The notes beneath the pieces were generated by a model. That model made no database searches. It was not told the origin of the DNA and saw only the letters and a list, made by a program, of their open reading frames with translations. The position numbers were made by a program, and so were the translations under genes. From Claveliimonas intestinigallinarum (GTDB taxonomy: Bacteria > Bacillota > Clostridia > Lachnospirales > Lachnospiraceae): a stretch of DNA of 64,000 bases. Shown here piece after piece: positions 59,070-64,000 of this stretch (the stretch's first letter is position 1; every line of letters begins with the position of its first letter). The DNA lies in NCBI GenBank assembly GCA_019115145.1, contig DXED01000001.1, positions 1-64,000 on the forward strand. Direction: 5' to 3'.

Positions 59070-59426
59070 TCAATAAAATTTCCGTTTGTACTTTCTGTGG
59101 TCGCAGCGCCTCTTGCAGACCTCCTGGTACAGCATGACCTGGATCAGATCCCGCAGCCACTCACCCGGCTCCTCCTCTTCTTTCTCCATCTTCTCGTATA
59201 TCCGCCTGCACATCAGGCCGAGCTGCAGCTTATCCGGGTACTCGTCGTAGAGCATGCTGCCCTCGTATTCCATGCGGTCACATTCGTCCTCCACATAGGG
59301 CAGCGCCCGCTTCGCCGTGTCAGGATACATGCTCTTCATATAATCCAGATCCCGTCTCTCTATCCGCTCATCGTCATATAAGAGGGGTGTCGGATAGGCC
59401 ATATAGTAAGGTAACTTCCGTTCCAT
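59070..59426 (-). CDS. Conserved-looking hypothetical protein
   Basis: 118 residues from MERKLPYYMAYPTPLLYDDE; a GTG three codons upstream is possible but GGGAG fits the ATG. Soluble, very rich in Tyr, Asp, Glu, Arg and Met: ERRDLDYMKSMYPDTAKRAL, VEDECDRMEYEGSMLYDEYP and a basic end CKRRCDHRKYKRKFY. Three Cys lie in the C-terminal half (CRRIYEKM, VCKRRC). I recall similar proteins in Lachnospiraceae genomes but no function. Single-gene unit with a good terminator; it is divergent from the toxin-like modules at 59.5 kb. Confidence 0.65.
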   Translation of the reverse strand: MERKLPYYMAYPTPLLYDDERIERRDLDYMKSMYPDTAKRALPYVEDECDRMEYEGSMLYDEYPDKLQLGLMCRRIYEKMEKEEEEPGEWLRDLIQVMLYQEVCKRRCDHRKYKRKFY

Positions 59427-59510
59427 GCGCAACACACTCCCAGCTGAAAAGTTCTTTCTACGTACAGCATATGCGAGCCTTCTTATTTTGTTACATTTTA
59501 TTTACATATA

Positions 59511-59539
59511 TTGTTTTATTATGTCATTTATGCTATTGT
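59511..59539 (+). promoter_or_regulatory. Promoter of toxin-like module A
   Basis: TTGTTT (59511-59516), 17-base spacer, TATTGT (59534-59539). The same region of module B has TATACT at 59832-59837 with TTCGTT 16 bases before it. Weaker than the antisense promoters of the modules. Confidence 0.5.
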
Positions 59540-59582
59540 AATTATGTTGTCCGGGACCTCCGACAGAGAGGAGGTGGTATCT

Positions 59583-59678
59583 GTGGATTATTTTACAAAC
59601 CTAATCCTTTCGGTCATGGCTGGTCTGATCGTACATCTCATCAGCAAGTGGTTAGACCGAAACAAACCAGACAACTAG
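59583..59678 (+). CDS. Fst-like type I toxin peptide, copy A
   Basis: 31 residues, GTG start with SD GAGGAGGT 7-8 bases upstream, TAG at 59676-59678. A short start VDYFTN, one hydrophobic helix LILSVMAGLIVHLI and a polar tail SKWLDRNKPDN. From memory, the Fst toxin of plasmid pAD1 reads GLVLEMISRVLDEE where this reads GLIVHLISKWLDRN, so the GL..xLIS[RK]xLD pattern is shared. Fst-type peptides insert into the membrane. The 5' leader can hide the SD: ACCTCC (59556-59561) pairs with GGAGGT (59570-59575). Confidence 0.75.
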   Translation: MDYFTNLILSVMAGLIVHLISKWLDRNKPDN

Positions 59679-59689
59679 CCCAGCTACAT

Positions 59690-59764
59690 AAAAACTCCCC
59701 GGAAGGCCAATTTCCGGGGAGTTTTCTCTGTGGACTATTTTTAAACCTTTATAGCTCTCGCTAT
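59690..59764 (-). ncRNA. Antisense RNA A (RNA II-like antitoxin)
   Basis: Predicted from the TTGACA-17-TATTAT promoter at 59771-59799 to the shared terminator at 59691-59725, about 75 nt. In order it has a 5' stem ATAGC-GAGA-GCTAT with a GNRA loop, a stretch complementary to the toxin A start region (direct repeat 59727-59748 against 59580-59602, one substitution and a small indel), and the terminator stem complementary to the mRNA 3' end. Confidence 0.7.
59691..59725. terminator. Bidirectional terminator of module A
   Basis: AAAACTCCCCGGAA pairs with TTCCGGGGAGTTTT, 14 pairs, with T-runs on both strands. It ends the toxin mRNA and the antisense RNA. Confidence 0.92.
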
Positions 59765-59770
59765 ATCCTT

Positions 59771-59799
59771 ATAATATATCCCTTTTTTGTTTCTGTCAA
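59771..59799 (-). promoter_or_regulatory. Antisense promoter of module A
   Basis: Minus strand TTGACA (59794-59799), 17-base spacer, TATTAT (59771-59776). A perfect -35 and one mismatch in the -10. Confidence 0.8.
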
Positions 59800-59879
59800 T
59801 ACTTTTCATTTCGTTTATGTCGCTTTTATCGTATACTTATTATGTTGTCCGGAATCTCCGACAGAAAGGAGGTGATCCT

Positions 59880-59975
59880 ATGGAGCACTTTTTAAATATA
59901 GTGTGTTCGGTCACGGCTGGTCTGATCATCCATCTCATCAGCAAGTGGTTAGACCGAAACAAACCAGACAACTAG
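59880..59975 (+). CDS. Fst-like type I toxin peptide, copy B
   Basis: 31 residues, ATG start, SD AAAGGAGGTGA 5-7 bases upstream, TAG at 59973-59975. MEHFLNIVCS start, then VTAGLIIHLISKWLDRNKP and a DN end: the last 20 residues are the same as copy A except T/M and I/V changes. SD-hiding hairpin ATCTCC (59854-59859) with GGAGGT (59868-59873). Promoter TATACT at 59832-59837. It lies between copy A and the V-ATPase operon end. Confidence 0.75.
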   Translation: MEHFLNIVCSVTAGLIIHLISKWLDRNKPDN

Positions 59976-59986
59976 CCCAACTACAT

Positions 59987-60023
59987 AAAAACTCCCCGGA
60001 ACCGACACTTCCGGGGAGTTTTT
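59987..60023. terminator. Bidirectional terminator of module B
   Basis: AAAAACTCCCCGGAA, seven bases, TTCCGGGGAGTTTTT; same stem as in module A with a different loop. Confidence 0.92.
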
Positions 60024-60062
60024 CCTATGGAACACTTTTTAAATCATAATAGCTTTCGCTAT
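59987..60062 (-). ncRNA. Antisense RNA B (RNA II-like antitoxin)
   Basis: About 75 nt from the promoter at 60069-60097. It has a 5' stem ATAGC-GAAA-GCTAT, then sequence complementary to the toxin B start: direct repeat 60024-60044 against 59877-59897 (CCTATGGARCACTTTTTAAA), 20 of 21 bases equal, and then the terminator stem. Confidence 0.7.
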
Positions 60063-60068
60063 ATTCTT

Positions 60069-60097
60069 ATATTATCTCTCTTTTGCTTCTCTGTCAA
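60069..60097 (-). promoter_or_regulatory. Antisense promoter of module B
   Basis: Minus strand TTGACA (60092-60097), 17-base spacer, TAATAT (60069-60074). It lies just 23 bases beyond the stop of the V-ATPase subunit D gene, which has no terminator of its own that I can see. Confidence 0.8.
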
Positions 60098-60119
60098 CAC
60101 TTTATGTCATTATATATTC

Positions 60120-60779
60120 CTATGCCCGCTCGCTGTAGTGATGGGCCTCCTCAAGCATCATATCCTTCACCTTCATGAGCCGGATCTGGGAGCTTCTCTC
60201 GTTCTCATCCAGCTTCATGGTGATATATTTGATGGTCTCCTGCGCCTGAGGGATGATCACATGCTCCAGCGCGTTTACACGGCGTCGGGTCTTCTCAATC
60301 TCGGCAGCCATCAGCTGGCAGGCCTTCTCCACCTCCGCAAGCCGGAGCATATCCGGCAGGATGTCCGCAAGAGATTTCACCGCTCCGTCCAGGTCGCTGG
60401 ATGTAAAGGCAAAGCCGTAGGAGTAGATATCGTTGGCGTCTGCTGTCCGGGTCTTTGTGTCAAACACCGGAATGTTGACGCTCATGACATTCTTCTTTCC
60501 CACCTCCAGGCTCACCTGCTGCTTCGGCGCCATCAGCGCCGTGTGGAGCGTGGCCTCGTCCATGCCCGCTCTGGCGATGACAAAATTCTTGTTGGCAGCC
60601 AGTATCCCAGCCTCCACCTTCTGGCGGAGGGCCATGTTCTCCCTGGCAAGATCCAGGAACTGCCGCATCAGCTCATCACGCTTATCCTTGAGGAGCTTGT
60701 GCCCCCTCCGAGCTGTGACAAGTTTCTTTTTCGTTTTTGTAAGCTCCATGCGGGTAGGAGTGATCTGTGTAGATGCCAT
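60120..60779 (-). CDS. atpD: V-type ATP synthase subunit D
   Basis: 219 residues, mostly long helices forming the central stalk: ITPTRMELTKTKKKLVTARR (about 6-25), GHKLLKDKRDELMRQFLDLA and, near the end, NALEHVIIPQAQETIKYITM (about 168-187). This matches the D subunit of archaeal/bacterial V-type ATPases (ion-pumping, often Na+ in Clostridia). Usual order A-B-D. No terminator is visible between its stop and the toxin-like module B. Confidence 0.95.
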   Translation of the reverse strand: MASTQITPTRMELTKTKKKLVTARRGHKLLKDKRDELMRQFLDLARENMALRQKVEAGILAANKNFVIARAGMDEATLHTALMAPKQQVSLEVGKKNVMSVNIPVFDTKTRTADANDIYSYGFAFTSSDLDGAVKSLADILPDMLRLAEVEKACQLMAAEIEKTRRRVNALEHVIIPQAQETIKYITMKLDENERSSQIRLMKVKDMMLEEAHHYSERA

Positions 60780-60813
60780 ATGCTTTCCTCCTTACTGTCT
60801 GCGCACGCCCTAT

Positions 60814-60873
60814 GCAGATTTGCGGAAATATCCGTCCGCAGGCAAGCCTGCGCGGCTATTTCCACCAATCTGC
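60814..60873. repeat. 60-base imperfect palindrome between atpB and atpD
   Basis: GCAGATTTGCGGAAATATCC...GCAGGC pairs with GCCTGC...GGCTATTTCCACCAATCTGC around an AA loop. The word TCTGCGCACG occurs just before it (60798-60807) and overlapping its end (60869-60878). It occupies nearly all of the 101-base gap and lacks a T-run, so it is not a standard terminator. Confidence 0.7.
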
Positions 60874-60880
60874 GCACGGC

Positions 60881-62254
60881 TTACTGTTTCCCATAGTACA
60901 GATCCAGATACTTGTCGTCGATACGTTTCAGCTCGGACCTGGGCAGGATGGACAGAAGCTTCCAGCCGATCTCCAGCGTCTCCTCGATGGACCGGTCCGT
61001 GTGGTAGCCCTGGGACACGTACTGCTTCTCGAACTCGTCGGCAAATTTTGCGTAGATCAGATCGATCTCTGTCAGGGCCGCCTCGCCCAGGATGGTCATC
61101 AGCTCCTTGGCGTCCTTTCCTCTTGAGTAGGCCGCGAAGAGCTGGTTCATAGTGTTGGAGTGGTCCGCCCTGGTCTTGCCCTCGCCGATCCCCTTATCCT
61201 TCAGGCGGGACAGGGACGGCAGCACGTCGATGGGGGGCTGGATGCCCTTGCGGTAGAGGTCACGGCTCAGGATGACCTGCCCCTCTGTGATGTATCCGGT
61301 CAGGTCCGGGATGGGATGGGTCTTGTCGTCCTCCGGCATGGTCAGAATGGGGATCATGGTGATGCTTCCCTTCTTCCCTCTCTGCCGCCCCGCACGCTCA
61401 TACATCTGCGCCAGGTCTGTATACATATATCCGGGATAGCCGCGGCGTCCCGGGACTTCCTTCTTGGCTGCGGAGATCTCACGGAGAGCGTCCGCATAGT
61501 TTGTGATGTCCGTCAGAATGACAAGGACATGCATGTCTTTTTCAAAGGCAAGGTACTCTGCCGCCGTCAGGGCCATACGGGGCGTGGAGATACGCTCCAC
61601 GGCCGGGTCATTGGCCAGATTGATAAAGAGCACCGTCCTGTCGATGGCTCCCGTCTCCTTGAAAGACTCCACGAAGAAATTGGACTCCTCAAAGGTGATG
61701 CCCATGGCTGCGAATACAACGGCGAATTTCTCGTCGGTTCCCCGCACCTTTGCCTGCCTTGCGATCTGTGCCGCCAGCTGAGAGTGGGGCAGGCCGGAGC
61801 AGGAGAAGATAGGCAGCTTCTGCCCCCGGACAAGGGTGTTCAGTCCGTCGATGGCCGAGATACCTGTCTGGATAAACTCGGAGGGGTAGACTCTGGCTGC
61901 CGGGTTCATAGGCAGACCGTTGATGTCCCTCCTCTCCTCCGGAAGGATTTCCGGGCCTCCGTCCGCGGGGCGCCCCAGGCCGTCAAACACGCGGCCCAGC
62001 ATATCCCCGGACACGCCCAGCTCCAGGCTCCTTCCAAGGAAGCGCACCTTACTGTTGCTTAAGTTGATGCCGGCGGCGTTTTCATAGAGCTGTACGACCA
62101 CCTTGTCGCCGTCCACCTCCAGCACCTTGCAGCGGCGCTTCTCGCCGCTCATCAGTTCAATCTCGCCGAGCTCGTCGTAGGTGACTCCCTCCACGCCTTT
62201 TACCATCATCAGCGGGCCGGCAACTTCCTGTATGGTTCTGTATTCTTTTGGCAT
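60881..62254 (-). CDS. atpB: V-type ATP synthase subunit B
   Basis: 457 residues, the non-catalytic nucleotide-binding subunit. It starts MPKEYRTIQEVAGPLMMVKG; the body carries GEIELMSGEKRRCKVLEVDG, the region DGLNTLVRGQKLPIFSCSGL (about 146-165, no GKT P-loop, as expected for B) and RGYPGYMYTDLAQMYERAGR (about 275-294). C-terminal ELKRIDDKYLDLYYG. Two bases separate it from the A subunit stop. Confidence 0.97.
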   Translation of the reverse strand: MPKEYRTIQEVAGPLMMVKGVEGVTYDELGEIELMSGEKRRCKVLEVDGDKVVVQLYENAAGINLSNSKVRFLGRSLELGVSGDMLGRVFDGLGRPADGGPEILPEERRDINGLPMNPAARVYPSEFIQTGISAIDGLNTLVRGQKLPIFSCSGLPHSQLAAQIARQAKVRGTDEKFAVVFAAMGITFEESNFFVESFKETGAIDRTVLFINLANDPAVERISTPRMALTAAEYLAFEKDMHVLVILTDITNYADALREISAAKKEVPGRRGYPGYMYTDLAQMYERAGRQRGKKGSITMIPILTMPEDDKTHPIPDLTGYITEGQVILSRDLYRKGIQPPIDVLPSLSRLKDKGIGEGKTRADHSNTMNQLFAAYSRGKDAKELMTILGEAALTEIDLIYAKFADEFEKQYVSQGYHTDRSIEETLEIGWKLLSILPRSELKRIDDKYLDLYYGKQ

Positions 62255-62256
62255 AA

Positions 62257-64000
62257 TTAGAAGTCCTCCTTCCCGAATGTATCCGCGATCTCCGCGTCGA
62301 GCTCGCTCATAATGCTCTCATACTCAGACTCGATCTGGTCTGTCACTGTGTATTTGTAGCGTCCGATCTTCTCACGCACTGCCATCGTCAGGAGAGCGTT
62401 CATGGAAGCCCCCTTGTTCAGAGCGTCCATAGACTTCTCGTAGAAGGCCAGCACCAGGTTCATCATCAGGTACTGCTTCCGCAGAGGCGTGTAGGTGTCC
62501 ACGTCGTGGAAGGAGTTTTGGTGCAGAAAGTCCTCGCGGATAGACCTGGCAGCCTCCATCTTCAGCCGGTCAGCCGGAGACAGGGCGTCCATGCCTACCA
62601 TCTGCACGATCTCCTCCAGCTCCGCCTCGTCCTGCAGAAGGCTCATCATCTTCTGGCGGTCCTCCATCCAGTCAGGAGCCACCTTCTCATTGAACCAGCC
62701 GCTCACGTTGTCCAGATAGAGGGAGTAGCTGGTAAGCCAGTTGATGGCCGGGAAATGTCGCTTGTAGGCCAGATTGGAGTCCAGTCCCCAGAACACCTTC
62801 ACGATACGCAGGGTTGCCTGGGACACAGGCTCCGAGGTGTCGCCTCCCGGGGGAGACACGGCTCCGATCACAGACAGGGAGCCCTCTCTTCCCTCTTTTC
62901 CGAGGGAGACTACATGGCCTGCCCTCTCGTAGAACTCCGCCAGACGGGAGCCCAGGTAAGCCGGGTATCCCTCCTCGCCGGGCATCTCCTCCAAACGACC
63001 CGACATCTCGCGGAGAGCCTCCGCCCACCGGGATGTGGAGTCCGCCATCAGGGCCACTGAGTATCCCATGTCGCGGAAATACTCCGCAATCGTAATTCCT
63101 GTATAAATAGACGCCTCACGGGCTGCGAAGGGCATATCCGAGGTGTTGGCGATAAGAACCGTCCTCTCCATCAGGGAACGTCCTGTCTTGGGATCCTTCA
63201 GCTCCGGGAATTCATTCAGAACGTCCGTCATCTCATTGCCCCGCTCACCGCATCCGATATAGACCACGATGTCCGCCTCGGCCCATTTTGCCAGCTGGTG
63301 CTGGATCACGGTCTTGCCGCTTCCGAAGGGTCCCGGCACAGCCGCCACACCGCCCCTGGCGATGGGGAAGAAGGTGTCAATGACCCTCTGGCCTGTCACA
63401 AGAGGCACATCCAGGGGCAGCTTTTTCACATAGGGCCGTCCCCGTCTCACGGGCCACTTCTGCACCATGGTCAGCTCCTTGTCCCCGTCCTCGGTGGCAA
63501 TAACCGCCACTGTCTCCTCCACCGTGAATTCTCCTGCGCGGATCTCCTTCACGATTCCTTTTATCCCATAGGGAACCATGATCTTCTGCTGCACCACCTG
63601 TGTCTCCTGCACGGTGCCCAGTACATCTCCGGCCTCCACCTCGTCTCCGGCCCTGGCCACGGGGACAAAGTCCCATTTTTTCTGTCTGTTCAGAGCCGCC
63701 ACCTCCACGCCTCTTTGCAGGTTGTTTCCTGAGATCTTCATGATCTCGTCAAGAGGGCGCTGGATGCCGTCATAAATGCTGGAGATGAGCCCGGGCCCAA
63801 GCTCCACCGACATGGGAGCCCCCGTGGACTCCACCGGCTCGCCGGGTCCCAGTCCGGATGTCTCCTCGTACACCTGGATGGACGCCTCGTCTCCGTGCAT
63901 CTCTATGATCTCGCCTATCAGGCGCTGCCTGCTGACGCGCACCACGTCGGACATGTTGGCATCCCTCATTCCGGACGCAATGACCAGCGGTCCCGCTACT
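62257..64000 (-). CDS. atpA: V-type ATP synthase subunit A, 5' end beyond the window
   Basis: Catalytic subunit; at least 580 residues are in the window and the frame stays open to the edge (VAGPLVIASGMRDANM precedes and includes the first internal Met at 63969), so the start codon lies beyond 64000. P-loop GPFGSGKTVIQHQLAKW (about 230-246 of the full chain), the long non-homologous insert before it, GERGNEMTDVLNEFPEL and DSTSRWAEALREMSGRLEEM. It hydrolyses or makes ATP coupled to ion movement by the membrane part, whose genes are presumably upstream outside the window. Confidence 0.97.
   Translation of the reverse strand, partial: VAGPLVIASGMRDANMSDVVRVSRQRLIGEIIEMHGDEASIQVYEETSGLGPGEPVESTGAPMSVELGPGLISSIYDGIQRPLDEIMKISGNNLQRGVEVAALNRQKKWDFVPVARAGDEVEAGDVLGTVQETQVVQQKIMVPYGIKGIVKEIRAGEFTVEETVAVIATEDGDKELTMVQKWPVRRGRPYVKKLPLDVPLVTGQRVIDTFFPIARGGVAAVPGPFGSGKTVIQHQLAKWAEADIVVYIGCGERGNEMTDVLNEFPELKDPKTGRSLMERTVLIANTSDMPFAAREASIYTGITIAEYFRDMGYSVALMADSTSRWAEALREMSGRLEEMPGEEGYPAYLGSRLAEFYERAGHVVSLGKEGREGSLSVIGAVSPPGGDTSEPVSQATLRIVKVFWGLDSNLAYKRHFPAINWLTSYSLYLDNVSGWFNEKVAPDWMEDRQKMMSLLQDEAELEEIVQMVGMDALSPADRLKMEAARSIREDFLHQNSFHDVDTYTPLRKQYLMMNLVLAFYEKSMDALNKGASMNALLTMAVREKIGRYKYTVTDQIESEYESIMSELDAEIADTFGKEDF

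Noticed and set aside
59500..60100. Repeated units considered as a CRISPR array or an IS remnant
   Set aside because: The repeat is about 300 bases with two copies, contains ORFs, promoters and terminators, and has no short regular repeats/spacers, transposase or terminal inverted repeats.

Overview
The window comes from a Gram-positive, moderately GC-rich anaerobe of the Clostridia, most likely a Lachnospiraceae gut bacterium. This is inferred from gene content, not from a database match: a glgC-glgD pair, a two-gene (split) transketolase, a lysyl-tRNA synthetase with an extra C-terminal tRNA-binding domain, a V-type ATPase, type III pantothenate kinase, many two-component/ABC modules and a metK gene under a SAM-I riboswitch. 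The left edge holds the first bases of a 16S rRNA gene (minus strand) with a near-consensus rRNA promoter. Most genes are on the minus strand.

Layout. 0.4-4 kb: CvpA-type membrane protein, DUF5711 membrane-anchored protein and LysM protein. 4-6.6 kb: fsa and split transketolase (non-oxidative pentose phosphate steps). 6.8-11.6 kb: LacI-type regulator, recR, ybaB, dnaX and a phosphofructokinase. 11.8-16.4 kb: map (plus strand), a Gate-domain membrane protein, then glgC-glgD for glycogen synthesis (plus strand). 16.5-25 kb: a TrpXYZ-like ABC importer, a 33-residue small protein, a WYL regulator, a polar amino acid ABC importer with a divergent LysR regulator. 25-31.3 kb: brnQ, a two-component system and an FtsX-type ABC exporter as one overlapping operon. 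31.5-35.3 kb: a small hydrophobic ORF with an antisense promoter, an SDR enzyme and a stand-alone UvrA-like protein. 35.3-43.2 kb: a sugar ABC importer with a YesM/YesN-type sensing operon. 43.4-59.4 kb: housekeeping genes (lysS, greA, dusB, coaX, birA, argF, SPFH/NfeD, an rRNA/tRNA methyltransferase, a two-component system, metK, murA, shikimate kinase). 60-64 kb: V-ATPase subunits D, B and A, with A cut by the window edge.

The most interesting region is 59.5-60.1 kb. Two tandem copies of a small module each encode a 31-residue hydrophobic peptide resembling Fst toxins. Each has an upstream promoter, a Shine-Dalgarno sequence that can be hidden in a hairpin, a shared bidirectional terminator, and a strong convergent promoter for an antisense RNA of about 75 nt. 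Each antisense RNA carries a copy of the toxin start region as a direct repeat. This is the architecture of the plasmid par (fst/RNA II) type I toxin-antitoxin system, here duplicated next to chromosomal V-ATPase genes. A second, unrelated candidate of similar logic lies at 31.5-31.8 kb.

Regulation that can be read directly includes the SAM-I riboswitch before metK, a LysR-type T-N11-A palindrome at about -64 of the amino acid ABC promoter, an intrinsic terminator inside the lysR leader that competes with the lysR ribosome binding site, an ArgR-like palindrome over the argF -35 box and paired dyads before murA. All calls were made by eye; no similarity search or folding program was run.
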